Shown piece after piece: positions 42,308-51,778 of a DNA stretch of 64,000 nt. The stretch is from the NCBI GenBank assembly GCA_000963575.1, contig CP011077.1, positions 3,100,001 to 3,164,000 of the forward strand, written 5' to 3'. A program made the translations under genes and the position numbers. The number at the start of each line of letters is the position of its first letter. Positions within the stretch are counted from its first letter, which is position 1. Origin of the DNA: Klebsiella michiganensis. GTDB lineage: Bacteria > Pseudomonadota > Gammaproteobacteria > Enterobacterales > Enterobacteriaceae. A model generated the notes under the pieces. That model was not told where the DNA came from. It did not search any database and saw only the letters and a program-made list of their open reading frames with translations.

Positions 42308-43371
42308 GCCAGAAAGTACTTTTTATTGACCGCGACGGGACCCTGATTTCCGAGCCACCGAGCGATTATCAGGTCGACCGCATGGATAAACTCGCCTTTG
42401 AGCCTGCGGTGATCCCGGCCCTGCTGCAGCTGCAAAAGGCAGGATACCGCCTGGTAATGATCACTAATCAGGATGGTCTGGGCACGGCCAGCTTCCCACA
42501 GGCCGATTTCGACGGCCCGCATAACCTGATGATGCAGGTGCTGACCTCGCAGGACATTATTTTTGATGAAGTGCTGATTTGCCCACACCTGCCGGCGGAC
42601 AACTGCGACTGCCGCAAGCCGAAGCTGGCGCTGGTCTCCGGCTACCTGCAGGACGGCGGGCTGGACAAAGCCAACAGCTACGTGATTGGTGACCGCGCCA
42701 CGGACATTGAGCTGGCGGAAAATATGGGTATTCAGGGACTGCGCTATAACAGCGCTGACCTGGGCTGGAAGCAAATCGCCGAGAATCTCACTCAACGTGA
42801 CCGCTATGCTCACGTGGAGCGCAACACCAAAGAAACGCAGATTGACGTCAAGGTGTGGCTCGATCGTGAAGGCGGTAGCAAGATCGCCACCGGCGTGGGT
42901 TTCTTTGACCATATGCTGGACCAGATCTGCACCCACGGCGGCTTCCGCATGGAGATCGCGGTAAAAGGCGATTTATACATCGACGATCACCACACCGTGG
43001 AAGATACCGGCCTGGCGCTGGGCGAAGCGCTGAAGCTAGCGCTGGGCGACAAGCGTGGCATAACCCGCTTTGGCTTTGTGCTGCCGATGGACGAATGCCT
43101 CGCCCGCTGTGCGCTGGATATCTCCGGCCGCCCGCACCTCGAATACAAAGCCGAGTTCAACTACCAGCGCGTGGGCGATCTCAGCACTGAAATGGTGGAG
43201 CACTTCTTCCGCTCGCTCTCTTACACCATGGGCGTGACGCTGCACCTGAAGACCAAAGGCAAAAACGACCACCACCGCGTGGAGAGCCTGTTTAAAGTCT
43301 TTGGCCGCACCCTGCGCCAGGCGATTCGCGTAGAGGGCGACACGCTCCCCTCTTCGAAAGGAGTGCTGTAA
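42304..43371 (+). CDS. hisB: Bifunctional histidinol-phosphatase / imidazoleglycerol-phosphate dehydratase HisB
   Basis: HisB has an N-terminal HAD phosphatase domain (residues 1-165; FIDRDGTLISEPPSDYQVDR and the zinc-type CPHLPADNCDCRKPK) and a C-terminal dehydratase domain (GVGFFDHMLDQICTHGGF, DDHHTVEDTGL, KNDHHRVES). It catalyses two non-consecutive steps, as the E. coli fusion does. Length is 355 residues. The stop and the hisH start overlap as TAATG. Confidence 0.97.
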   Translation: MSQKVLFIDRDGTLISEPPSDYQVDRMDKLAFEPAVIPALLQLQKAGYRLVMITNQDGLGTASFPQADFDGPHNLMMQVLTSQDIIFDEVLICPHLPADNCDCRKPKLALVSGYLQDGGLDKANSYVIGDRATDIELAENMGIQGLRYNSADLGWKQIAENLTQRDRYAHVERNTKETQIDVKVWLDREGGSKIATGVGFFDHMLDQICTHGGFRMEIAVKGDLYIDDHHTVEDTGLALGEALKLALGDKRGITRFGFVLPMDECLARCALDISGRPHLEYKAEFNYQRVGDLSTEMVEHFFRSLSYTMGVTLHLKTKGKNDHHRVESLFKVFGRTLRQAIRVEGDTLPSSKGVL

Positions 43372-43961
43372 TGAACGTGGTGATCCTCGATACGGGCTGC
43401 GCCAACCTGCATTCGGTGAAATCGGCCATTCAGCGCCACGGCTATCAGCCGCTGGTGAGCCGTGACCCTGACGTGGTGCTGCGCGCCGATAAGCTTTTTC
43501 TGCCGGGCGTGGGCACTGCTCAGGCGGCTATGGACCAAATCATCGAGCGCGATCTGGTGGAGCTGATTAAAGCCTGTACTCAACCCGTGCTGGGTATTTG
43601 TCTGGGCATGCAGCTTCTCGGCAGCCGCAGCGACGAGAGCCACGGCGTTGAGATGCTGGGCATTATCGACCAGCCGGTGTTGCAGATGAAAGATTTCGGC
43701 CTGCCGCTGCCGCACATGGGCTGGAACCGCGTCTACCCGAAGGCGGGCGATCGCCTGTTCCGCGGCATTGAAGACGGGGCGTATTTCTATTTCGTTCACA
43801 GCTACGCGATGCCGGTCTGCGAAAACACTATCGCCCAGGCAAACTACGGGGAAGCCTTCACCGCGGCGGTGCAAAAAGATAATTTCTGGGGCGTTCAGTT
43901 CCACCCCGAACGTTCCGGTGCGGCTGGCGCTCAGCTGCTGAAAAACTTTCTGGAGATGTAG
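43371..43961 (+). CDS. hisH: Imidazole glycerol phosphate synthase glutaminase subunit HisH
   Basis: HisH supplies ammonia from glutamine to HisF. The class I amidotransferase triad is visible: Cys in LGICLGMQLL, and His and Glu in GVQFHPERSG. Length is 196 residues. hisA follows after 3 bases. Confidence 0.97.
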   Translation: MNVVILDTGCANLHSVKSAIQRHGYQPLVSRDPDVVLRADKLFLPGVGTAQAAMDQIIERDLVELIKACTQPVLGICLGMQLLGSRSDESHGVEMLGIIDQPVLQMKDFGLPLPHMGWNRVYPKAGDRLFRGIEDGAYFYFVHSYAMPVCENTIAQANYGEAFTAAVQKDNFWGVQFHPERSGAAGAQLLKNFLEM

Positions 43962-43964
43962 GCG

Positions 43965-44702
43965 ATGATCATTCCGGCTCTTGATTTAATTGACGGCAAA
44001 GTGGTACGTCTCCATCAGGGAGATTATGGCCAGCAGCGTGACTATGGCAGCGATCCGCTCCCGCGTTTACAGGATTACCAGGCTCAGGGCGCAGAAGTGC
44101 TGCACCTCGTGGACCTGACCGGGGCCAAAGATCCGGCTGCCCGGCAAATTCCTCTGCTGCAAAAGCTGCTGGCAGGCGTGAGCGTGCCGGTTCAGGTTGG
44201 CGGCGGCGTGCGTACAGAGCAAGATGTTGAAGCCCTGCTGGACGCGGGTGCAGCTCGCGTTGTTGTCGGCTCTACCGCGGTGAAATCCCCTGAGCTGGTA
44301 AAGGGCTGGTTTAAACGTTTTGGTGCCGATGCTTTGGTGCTGGCGCTGGACGTGCGCATTGATGCCGAGGGAAACAAGCAGGTGGCCGTCAGCGGCTGGC
44401 AGGAAACCTCCGGCACCACTCTGGAACAGCTTGTGGAGCAGTTCCTGCCGTTTGGCCTGAAACATGTACTGTGCACCGACATTTCCCGCGACGGCACGCT
44501 GGCAGGTTCAAACGTGGAACTGTATCAGGAAGTGTGTGCGCGCTTCCCGCAGGTAGCATTTCAGGCTTCCGGCGGCATTGGCGGGCTGGATGATATTGCC
44601 GCCCTGCGCGGCAGCGGCGTGAAGGGCGTGATTGTTGGACGTGCGCTTCTGGAAGGTAAATTTAACGTGAAGGAGGCGATTTCATGCTGGCAAAACGGAT
44701 AA
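43965..44702 (+). CDS. hisA: ProFAR isomerase HisA
   Basis: HisA is a (beta-alpha)8-barrel isomerase that converts ProFAR to PRFAR by an Amadori rearrangement. The N-terminal catalytic Asp (IIPALDLIDGKVVRL) and the phosphate-binding GGGVRT and SGGIGGLDDI motifs are present. It is 245 residues and overlaps hisF by 19 bases. Confidence 0.97.
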   Translation: MIIPALDLIDGKVVRLHQGDYGQQRDYGSDPLPRLQDYQAQGAEVLHLVDLTGAKDPAARQIPLLQKLLAGVSVPVQVGGGVRTEQDVEALLDAGAARVVVGSTAVKSPELVKGWFKRFGADALVLALDVRIDAEGNKQVAVSGWQETSGTTLEQLVEQFLPFGLKHVLCTDISRDGTLAGSNVELYQEVCARFPQVAFQASGGIGGLDDIAALRGSGVKGVIVGRALLEGKFNVKEAISCWQNG

Positions 44703-45460
44703 TCCCTTGCCTGGACGTGCGTGACGGCCAGGTGGTGAAAGGCGTGCAGTTCCGCAATCACGAAATCATCGGCGACATCGTGCCGCTGGCCCAACGCTAC
44801 GCCCAGGAAGGCGCTGACGAACTGGTGTTTTACGATATCACCGCCTCGAGCGATGGCCGCGTGGTGGATAAAAGCTGGGTGACCCGCGTTGCGGAAGTGA
44901 TCGATATTCCTTTCTGCGTGGCGGGCGGGATTAAATCCGTTGAGGATGCCGCGCAGATCCTGTCGTTCGGGGCGGATAAAATTTCCATTAACTCCCCTGC
45001 CCTGGCCGAGCCTGAGCTTATCACGCGTCTGGCGGATCGCTTTGGCGTGCAGTGCATCGTGGTCGGCATTGACACCTGGTTTGATGCTGAAACCGGCAAA
45101 TACCACGTAAATCAGTACACCGGCGATGAAAGCCGCACCCGCGTCACAAAGTGGGAAACCCTGGACTGGGTGCAGGAAGTGCAGAAGCGCGGCGCCGGGG
45201 AAATTGTCCTGAATATGATGAACCAGGATGGCGTTCGTAACGGCTACGACCTGGCCCAGCTGAAGAAAGTGCGTGAAGTCTGCCGCGTGCCGCTTATCGC
45301 CTCCGGCGGTGCGGGCACCATGGAACACTTCCACGAGGCCTTTCGCGATGCGGACGTGGACGGCGCCCTGGCGGCTTCCGTGTTCCATAAGCAAATTATC
45401 AATATTGGTGAACTGAAAGCATTTCTGGTTCAGCAAGGCGTGGAGATTCGAGTGTGTTAA
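44684..45460 (+). CDS. hisF: Imidazole glycerol phosphate synthase cyclase subunit HisF
   Basis: HisF is the cyclase barrel that uses ammonia from HisH to form IGP and AICAR. Catalytic Asp residues are in IIPCLDVRDGQVVKG and LNMMNQDGVRNGYDL; SGGAGTMEHF is the phosphate motif. Length is 258 residues. The last 7 bases overlap hisI. Confidence 0.97.
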   Translation: MLAKRIIPCLDVRDGQVVKGVQFRNHEIIGDIVPLAQRYAQEGADELVFYDITASSDGRVVDKSWVTRVAEVIDIPFCVAGGIKSVEDAAQILSFGADKISINSPALAEPELITRLADRFGVQCIVVGIDTWFDAETGKYHVNQYTGDESRTRVTKWETLDWVQEVQKRGAGEIVLNMMNQDGVRNGYDLAQLKKVREVCRVPLIASGGAGTMEHFHEAFRDADVDGALAASVFHKQIINIGELKAFLVQQGVEIRVC

Positions 45461-46065
45461 CAGAACAACAGCTAGCCCAGCTGGACTGGGAAAAAACCGA
45501 TGGCCTGATGCCGGTCATCGTTCAGCACGCGGTGTCTGGCGAAGTCCTGATGCTCGGCTATATGAACCAGGACGCGTTGGCTAAAACGCTGGAAAGCGGC
45601 AAAGTGACCTTCTTCTCGCGCACCAAACAGCGCCTGTGGACTAAAGGGGAAACGTCAGGCCATTTCCTGAACGTAGTGCGTATTGCCCCAGACTGCGATA
45701 ACGACACGCTACTGGTGCTGGTAAACCCCATCGGCCCGACCTGCCACCTCGGCACCTCGAGCTGCTTCGGCGAAGCGCACCACGACTGGCATTTCCTGTT
45801 TGAGCTTGAGCAACTGCTGGCCTCACGTAAAACCGCCGATCCGGCAAGCTCCTACACCGCCAAACTGTACGCCAGCGGCACCAAGCGTATTGCGCAGAAA
45901 GTGGGTGAAGAAGGCGTGGAAACCGCGCTGGCGGCAACCGTGAACGATCGTCACGAGCTGACCAACGAAGCCTCTGACCTGATGTATCACCTGCTGGTAC
46001 TGCTGCAGGATCAGGATCTGGACTTAAGCACGGTGATTGAGAATTTACGGGCCCGGCATAAATAA
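45454..46065 (+). CDS. hisI: Bifunctional PR-AMP cyclohydrolase / PR-ATP pyrophosphatase HisI(E)
   Basis: The N-terminal domain (LDWEKTDGLMPVIVQH, WTKGETSGHFLNV, DCDNDTLLVLVNPIGPTCH) is the PR-AMP cyclohydrolase and the C-terminal domain (KRIAQKVGEEGVETALAA, NEASDLMYHLLVLL) is the PR-ATP pyrophosphohydrolase. The fused 203-residue form equals that of E. coli. It starts with GTG within the end of hisF. A bidirectional terminator follows and gnd converges on it. Confidence 0.97.
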   Translation: MLTEQQLAQLDWEKTDGLMPVIVQHAVSGEVLMLGYMNQDALAKTLESGKVTFFSRTKQRLWTKGETSGHFLNVVRIAPDCDNDTLLVLVNPIGPTCHLGTSSCFGEAHHDWHFLFELEQLLASRKTADPASSYTAKLYASGTKRIAQKVGEEGVETALAATVNDRHELTNEASDLMYHLLVLLQDQDLDLSTVIENLRARHK

Positions 46066-46083
46066 GCCCGGGAACTGATGCAA

Positions 46084-46107
46084 AAAAGGCCGCTAATGCG
46101 GCCTTTT
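46084..46107. terminator. Bidirectional terminator between hisI and gnd
   Basis: AAAAGGCCGC / GCGGCCTTTT with a TAAT loop. Confidence 0.9.
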
Positions 46108-46126
46108 GTTTACTGTGGGCTGGCTA

Positions 46127-47536
46127 TCAGTCAAGCCACTCGGTGTGGAACACACCTTCTTTATCGGTACGCTTATAGGTATGCGCCCCGAAGTAGTCAC
46201 GCTGAGCCTGGATCAGGTTAGCCGGCAGCACGGCTGCACGGTAGCTGTCGTAGTAGGCAATCGCCGCAGAGAAGGTTGGGGTTGGGATACCGTTCTGCAC
46301 CGCGTAAGAAATCACATCGCGCAGAGCCTGCTGGTAACCGTCGGCAATTTTCTTGAAGTAAGGCGCCAGCAGCAGGTTTGCGATAGCCGGGGTCTCAGCA
46401 TAGGCATCAGTGATTTTCTGCAGGAACTGGGCACGAATGATGCAACCCGCACGGAAAATTTTCGCGATTTCGCCGTAGTTCAGATCCCAGTTGTTCTCTT
46501 CAGATGCGGCACGCAGCTGGGAGAAGCCCTGAGCATAAGAAACGATTTTACCCAGGTACAGCGCGCGACGAACTTTCTCGCTGAACTCGGCTTTGTCACC
46601 GGAGAACGGTTTAGCCTGCGGGCCACTTAACACTTTAGACGCCGCTACACGCTGCTCTTTCAGAGAAGAGATATAGCGTGCGAATACGGATTCAGTGATC
46701 AGGGACAGCGGCTCACCGAGATCCAGGGAGCTCTGGCTGGTCCATTTGCCGGTACCTTTGTTGGCGGCTTCGTCCAGAATGACGTCAACCAGGTATTTGC
46801 CCTCTTCATCTTTTTTGGTGAAGATATCTTTGGTGATGTCGATCAGGTAGCTGCTCAGCTCGCCTTTGTTCCACTCGGTGAAGGTTTCAGCCAGCTCTTC
46901 GTTAGACAGATTCAGACCGTGCTTCAGCAGGGAATAAGCTTCCGCAATCAGCTGCATATCGCCGTATTCGATCCCGTTGTGCACCATTTTCACGTAGTGA
47001 CCGGCACCGTCTGGCCCAATGTACGTCACGCAAGGTTCACCGTCTTCAGCAACTGCGGCAATTTTGGTCAGGATTGGAGCAACCAGCTCGTAAGCGTCTT
47101 TCTGACCGCCAGGCATGATGGATGGGCCTTTCAATGCGCCCTCTTCACCGCCGGAAACACCGGTCCCGATGAAATTGAAGCCTTCAGCCGACAGGTCGCG
47201 ATTACGACGAATGGTGTCCTGGAAGAAGGTGTTACCGCCATCGATGATGATGTCGCCTTTATCGAGATAAGGCTTCAGGGAGTCGATAGCAGCATCAGTG
47301 CCCGCGCCCGCTTGCACCATTAACAGGATACGACGTGGTGTTTCGAGAGACTCAACAAACTCTTTTACGGTGTAGTATGGAACCAGCTTCTTGCCTGGGT
47401 TCTCTGCGACGACTTCTTCAGTCTTCTCACGGGAGCGGTTGAATACGGAAACGGTATAGCCACGGCTTTCGATGTTCAGCGCCAGGTTGCGCCCCATCAC
47501 GGCCATACCAACAACGCCGATCTGCTGTTTGGACAT
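46127..47536 (-). CDS. gnd: 6-phosphogluconate dehydrogenase
   Basis: Gnd oxidatively decarboxylates 6-phosphogluconate to ribulose 5-phosphate with NADP in the pentose phosphate pathway. The 469-residue product has the N-terminal Rossmann motif IGVVGMAVMGRNLALNIESRGY, IIDGGNTFFQDT, the active-site stretch GTGVSGGEEGALKGPSIMPGG and KMVHNGIEYGDMQLI. It is a hallmark gene beside enterobacterial O-antigen loci and marks the left edge of the polysaccharide region here. In E. coli wzz and ugd separate it from hisI; here only a terminator does. Confidence 0.97.
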   Translation of the reverse strand: MSKQQIGVVGMAVMGRNLALNIESRGYTVSVFNRSREKTEEVVAENPGKKLVPYYTVKEFVESLETPRRILLMVQAGAGTDAAIDSLKPYLDKGDIIIDGGNTFFQDTIRRNRDLSAEGFNFIGTGVSGGEEGALKGPSIMPGGQKDAYELVAPILTKIAAVAEDGEPCVTYIGPDGAGHYVKMVHNGIEYGDMQLIAEAYSLLKHGLNLSNEELAETFTEWNKGELSSYLIDITKDIFTKKDEEGKYLVDVILDEAANKGTGKWTSQSSLDLGEPLSLITESVFARYISSLKEQRVAASKVLSGPQAKPFSGDKAEFSEKVRRALYLGKIVSYAQGFSQLRAASEENNWDLNYGEIAKIFRAGCIIRAQFLQKITDAYAETPAIANLLLAPYFKKIADGYQQALRDVISYAVQNGIPTPTFSAAIAYYDSYRAAVLPANLIQAQRDYFGAHTYKRTDKEGVFHTEWLD

Positions 47537-47725
47537 TACATACTCCTGTCAGGTGTGGTTACCCAGCTGGCAAAGGCCCCAGCGGGTTGTAAGTGAACAG
47601 TATGTTAGCCTAAAAAAACAGAATGAACGAGAGTGTGATGTAGAGAAAGCACAAAGAGTTAGCAAAGAAAGATGCTTACAAAATGTAGTGATAAACGGGA
47701 CTTCAAAAAATTGAGAATGTTTTTT

Positions 47726-47734
47726 TGCTATAGT
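47726..47734 (+). promoter_or_regulatory. Extended -10 promoter for the acyltransferase-SGNH gene
   Basis: TGCTATAGT has the TGN extension and a near-consensus -10, 37 bases before the ATG at 47772; no good -35 is seen. Confidence 0.45.
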
Positions 47735-47771
47735 AGCATCTTGACTACATTATAACTTTAAAGCTAAATAC

Positions 47772-49697
47772 ATGTCTTTGCACAACTCATCAGATGACAC
47801 AATACGTTACCGTTCTGATATTGACGGTATACGCGCTATCGCAGTTAGTTCAGTTCTACTTTATCATTTCTTCCCGCAAATTATTCCCGGTGGATTCATC
47901 GGCGTCGATGTATTTTTTGTCATATCAGGCTATCTGATCACATCGATTATATTATACAAAAATAAAAAACAATCATTAAGCATACTTGATTTTTACGCTC
48001 GTAGAATAAAAAGAATTTTCCCTGCATTGTCAATTACTCTAATTTCATGCCTGGCTTTTGGATGGTTCGCATTATTATCAGACGAATACAGGCAGCTAGG
48101 AAAACACGTAGCTGCTAGCACTATATTCGTTCAAAACTTAACATTGCTTTCTGAAGCAAATTATTTTGACAATGCTAGTATTGCAAAACCCCTGCTTCAT
48201 CTATGGAGTCTAGGGATTGAGGAGCAGTTCTATTTAATCTGGCCGCTTATCATCTATTTATGCATAAAATATAACAAGAGCCTCGGCGTAACGCTTTTAC
48301 TTGCTGGAAGTGTCTCTTTTTTAATTGATCTTTGGTACTTGAAAAGCGGGCACCCTTCTGCTGCCTACTATTCTCCAGATTCTCGAGCATGGGAGCTATT
48401 AGCAGGTGCAATGCTTGCATGGCTACACAACCAAGTCGGATATATAAGACAAAAAAATATTTTTGATGAGATCATAGTATTAGCAAGCCTGACTCTCCTG
48501 GCTTTAGGGCTATTTTTTATAGATCAAGAGAAAAACTTTCCTGGATTTTACGCACTAATACCGACTGCCGCTACATGCATGCTAATTTTTGCTCATCCAG
48601 AGAATAGAATATCTAAAAAGCTTCTCTCTTCACGGATGATGGTTTTTATAGGATTAATTAGCTATCCTCTGTACCTCTGGCACTGGCCATTACTTTCATA
48701 TGCATGGATTCTAAGCGGGAGCGAACCATCCATCAGTTTAAAATTCATTTTAATTGCTGCTACTTTTATTCTTTCGTTACTAACGTATTATTTCATTGAA
48801 AAACCTTTCAGAAATAAAACATATTCGTGGCGCAGCGTTGTAGGCCTTGCATCCGTTCTTTTGGTGACCGGATCATCAGGGGCAATTGTCTATCTCAACA
48901 ATGGGTTTCCACAACGCCAGAATGCGGAGCTACAAGGTTATCCTGGCGATATTGGCCACGACCAGTTCCACAAATTCATTGCGACAAAATACGTAATATG
49001 CACACCGTCTGATATCGCAGCTACAGCCTTAAGGTGGGGTAACTACATACGCTGTATGCAATCAAAAGAAGGTAATGATATCGATATCGTTTTACTGGGC
49101 GATAGCCATGCAGAGCATCTATTTATTGGGATGGCGGAAAGCCTTCCGAACAAGAATATTGCTTTTTATATTGAAGATGGCTCACCTTTCCCAGGAAATA
49201 ATAAATTCACACGTCTCTATGAAGCCATATTAAAAAACAAGCACATAAAAACGGTGGTACTCACAATGTACTGGCATGGGCGCGTCGGTGAAGTTCCTCA
49301 AGGTTCTTCGCTAGAGGAGCAAATAGCAAAAACAGCAAGAATTTTCACATCCGCTGGAAAAAAAGTTATCTTGACCGATGATGTCCCCGATTTCCCATTT
49401 ACGCCTGATAAATGTAAGGGGCGACGTTGGTTATCTATTGGTGAGCGTACTTGTACCATCTCACAATCAGAGTCAGATAAGGAAAAAAATAGCTACATAT
49501 CCGCACTTGAGAGGGTAGCAGAAAAAAATGAAAATGTTACGTTACTGTCAGAAAGGAAATATCTGTGTGACGGGGTAGGATGTAGCATGATAAAAGATGG
49601 GAAATTAATGTATCGTGACATGCACCATTTAAATATTAATGGCTCAAGATATATTGGTAAGGAACTCGTGATAAATAACCCACAAGCCTTTAATTAA
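47772..49697 (+). CDS. Acyltransferase-3 / SGNH fusion, O-antigen acetyltransferase type
   Basis: The 641-residue protein has an N-terminal acyltransferase-3 membrane domain (about ten helices, DIDGIRAIAVSSVLLYHFFP, GGFIGVDVFFVISGYLI) and a C-terminal periplasmic SGNH domain. The SGNH nucleophile is in LLGDSHAEHL (Ser about 445), and the Asp/His pair is in DMHHLN near residue 616. OafA/OatA-type proteins of this build move acetyl groups across the inner membrane onto O-antigen or peptidoglycan sugars. It is AT-rich like the O-antigen genes but lies on the opposite strand, converging on them across a perfect terminator. Confidence 0.88.
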   Translation: MSLHNSSDDTIRYRSDIDGIRAIAVSSVLLYHFFPQIIPGGFIGVDVFFVISGYLITSIILYKNKKQSLSILDFYARRIKRIFPALSITLISCLAFGWFALLSDEYRQLGKHVAASTIFVQNLTLLSEANYFDNASIAKPLLHLWSLGIEEQFYLIWPLIIYLCIKYNKSLGVTLLLAGSVSFLIDLWYLKSGHPSAAYYSPDSRAWELLAGAMLAWLHNQVGYIRQKNIFDEIIVLASLTLLALGLFFIDQEKNFPGFYALIPTAATCMLIFAHPENRISKKLLSSRMMVFIGLISYPLYLWHWPLLSYAWILSGSEPSISLKFILIAATFILSLLTYYFIEKPFRNKTYSWRSVVGLASVLLVTGSSGAIVYLNNGFPQRQNAELQGYPGDIGHDQFHKFIATKYVICTPSDIAATALRWGNYIRCMQSKEGNDIDIVLLGDSHAEHLFIGMAESLPNKNIAFYIEDGSPFPGNNKFTRLYEAILKNKHIKTVVLTMYWHGRVGEVPQGSSLEEQIAKTARIFTSAGKKVILTDDVPDFPFTPDKCKGRRWLSIGERTCTISQSESDKEKNSYISALERVAEKNENVTLLSERKYLCDGVGCSMIKDGKLMYRDMHHLNINGSRYIGKELVINNPQAFN

Positions 49698-49703
49698 GAG
49701 GTA

Positions 49704-49737
49704 GGCGAACTAATATTTAGTATTAGTTCGCCTTTTT
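49704..49737. terminator. Bidirectional terminator between the acyltransferase and the O-antigen operon
   Basis: GGCGAACTAATA pairs perfectly with TATTAGTTCGCC (12 bp, 5-base loop), with a T-run on the right and A-rich sequence on the left. Confidence 0.92.
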
Positions 49738-49738
49738 A

Positions 49739-50890
49739 TTAAAAATCTATTTCATGATGTAGCTTATCATAGATATTTGAAAACTTATTTATAATTGCCT
49801 GATCAGAGTAATCGAGGTGAACTTTGTCATAAAGCCTTTCTGCAAAAAGTAATGCTTCATCGCAGTTATCAAAAACATGAGCAATCGTACTTTTTAACTC
49901 AGCGTAGTCACCCGGTTTTATGAGATAACCATTAACGTTGTTTTCCACAAACTCATTACAGCCCTGGATATTAGTGGTCACCACGGGTACACCGCAGAAA
50001 GCAGCTTCAATCAAAATCCGCGGTATTCCCTCGCCATAGCGGGTAGGTAATACAACCAGGTCCGAATCTCCTAATACATTTTCCATATCAGTTCGGTGAC
50101 CTAACCAACGAACATACTCTCTTTTTTTAATTTCTTCTATTTCATCAGGTGTGTACGCATTACGTGCACCAGTATCATAGATCCCTGCAATATTCAGAAC
50201 GAAATCATTACGTTCTATATATAGCTCATCTAATGCATTGAGCAGGGTATCTAATCCTTTATCCTTTAATAACCTTGCAGCAAATAGAATATTTTTCTTA
50301 TCATTTTTAAAAGCTTTATATTGTCTAAAAAAACGCTTAGGATCGACACCAGCGCCTTCTACAAAATAAAGACTTTGGGAATCAGTGATGTTGTTTTCTT
50401 TAAAAAACATTAAGTCATGGTTGTTTTCGAAAACAAATGCCCCATGCCGAGATGAACCAGCTGCTTTATATAAACTGGTTACTACAGGACGAATGCTTTT
50501 AAAGAAAAAGGATTGGTTTGAAAAAATAACACCTAGCCCTGTAACACTTTTCACCACGGGACGGCGGATGATGCGACCAATAATGCCAGAATAAATATTA
50601 GGCTTCACCGTAATTGAATGAATAATATCTGGATTAATTTTACGGGCAAGTTTTAAGAGAGAATAAAGAGTAACTAACTCAAAAAAAGGATTGATTCCAC
50701 TGCGTGAGATTTTTATGTTGTGACATTCAATGCCATGACTTTCTAATTCATCACTCACGCCTGGAGTATCGAAGCAGGAAATAAGGACGACTTTATAACC
50801 ATTAGCAATATTAGCAGTGGCGCGATTGAGCCAGTGCAATTTGAAGTACCAATCCGCATTAACAACATATAATAACACTTTATCTTTCAT
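49739..50890 (-). CDS. GT4-family glycosyltransferase (GT-B fold)
   Basis: This 383-residue retaining-type glycosyltransferase has the GT4 C-terminal signature: ILFAARLLKDKGLDTLLNAL followed by VVLPTRYGEGIPRILIEAAFCGVPVVTTNIQGC (the EX7E-like loop; here GEGIPRILIEA). I start it at 50890 (MKDKVLLYVVNADWYF), 11 bases inside the end of the preceding GT2 gene; the frame upstream lies within that gene. It is the last gene of the operon. Donor and acceptor are unknown. Confidence 0.85.
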   Translation of the reverse strand: MKDKVLLYVVNADWYFKLHWLNRATANIANGYKVVLISCFDTPGVSDELESHGIECHNIKISRSGINPFFELVTLYSLLKLARKINPDIIHSITVKPNIYSGIIGRIIRRPVVKSVTGLGVIFSNQSFFFKSIRPVVTSLYKAAGSSRHGAFVFENNHDLMFFKENNITDSQSLYFVEGAGVDPKRFFRQYKAFKNDKKNILFAARLLKDKGLDTLLNALDELYIERNDFVLNIAGIYDTGARNAYTPDEIEEIKKREYVRWLGHRTDMENVLGDSDLVVLPTRYGEGIPRILIEAAFCGVPVVTTNIQGCNEFVENNVNGYLIKPGDYAELKSTIAHVFDNCDEALLFAERLYDKVHLDYSDQAIINKFSNIYDKLHHEIDF

Positions 50891-51767
50891 AGGGGCCTGT
50901 ACGTCCCAGGATTCCATCGATAAATCCTTTGCTAATGTATTTAAAATGCAAGTGCCTTGGTGCAAGGAACAACGTAAAGATAACTGCTTGAACAACTGAT
51001 TTTAACGTAACATTTATTTTCCAACCGCTAGGCATATAACTTCTTCTAAGTAACAACATCACGTTGCGGAAAAAATAATAGTGTCTTATGGGCGAATGAG
51101 TGGTAATTTGTCGGCCGAATAAAATCAGTGGCTTATCACCGATCTTATGATCCATTTTAGCATTTTGGGCCACAATGCAAACCAGTCCTTTTGCCTGCGC
51201 GCGATACCCCCATTCAATATCTACACAATCGATAAAAAGTTTGTCCTCCATAGTCCCGACTTTATCCAACACATTCAGGTCTATCAAAGAGCCCGAAGCA
51301 ATAATAAAATCCGTCATAAAATAGGAAGATTTAAAATCTGGACTAACTAGCTTCACCGTGAATCTCTGAGCTGAAACAAAACGCGATGGTAATCCTGAAT
51401 CAAGATCGAAATGAACAGGTCCCACTGCCGCCACATTGACTCCGTCTTTGACAGCGCAATCCCGAGCTGCATACAGGGCCTCAACTAATTGATGCGATGG
51501 AATTGAGTCCTGATCAAAAAGGATAACATCTTTGGCACCATGACTTTTCGCCATGCTGATTCCAATGTTTTGTGCCTGTGCAATGCCAACATTTCGACCA
51601 AGGGGATGGAAAATCACATTCGTAAGCAATACCGGTGATGAAATAACAGATTCAACTGGTGTGTTATCAATGACAAAGACATTATCAACCTGGCTGGACA
51701 GTGCCATAAGCAGGGCTGATAAACTCTCCTGGCTAGGATAATATGTAACAATAATGGCAGAAATCAT
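50880..51767 (-). CDS. GT2 glycosyltransferase, rhamnosyltransferase-like
   Basis: The 295-residue GT-A enzyme begins MISAIIVTYYPSQESL and has the metal-binding motif LFDQDSIPS (DxD near residue 84), the pattern of WbbL/RfbF-type rhamnosyltransferases. Downstream segments DCVDIEWGYRAQAKG and RHYYFFRNVMLLLRR fit that family. It probably transfers rhamnose or a related 6-deoxyhexose from a dTDP donor at the cytoplasmic face. The dTDP-rhamnose genes (rmlBADC) are not in this window. Confidence 0.83.
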   Translation of the reverse strand: MISAIIVTYYPSQESLSALLMALSSQVDNVFVIDNTPVESVISSPVLLTNVIFHPLGRNVGIAQAQNIGISMAKSHGAKDVILFDQDSIPSHQLVEALYAARDCAVKDGVNVAAVGPVHFDLDSGLPSRFVSAQRFTVKLVSPDFKSSYFMTDFIIASGSLIDLNVLDKVGTMEDKLFIDCVDIEWGYRAQAKGLVCIVAQNAKMDHKIGDKPLILFGRQITTHSPIRHYYFFRNVMLLLRRSYMPSGWKINVTLKSVVQAVIFTLFLAPRHLHFKYISKGFIDGILGRTGPYER

Positions 51768-51778
51768 AGCTGGTAAAC

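Noticed and set aside
44561..45436. Minus-strand frame of 291 codons across hisA and hisF
   Set aside because: It spans two conserved genes on the other strand and has no family resemblance.
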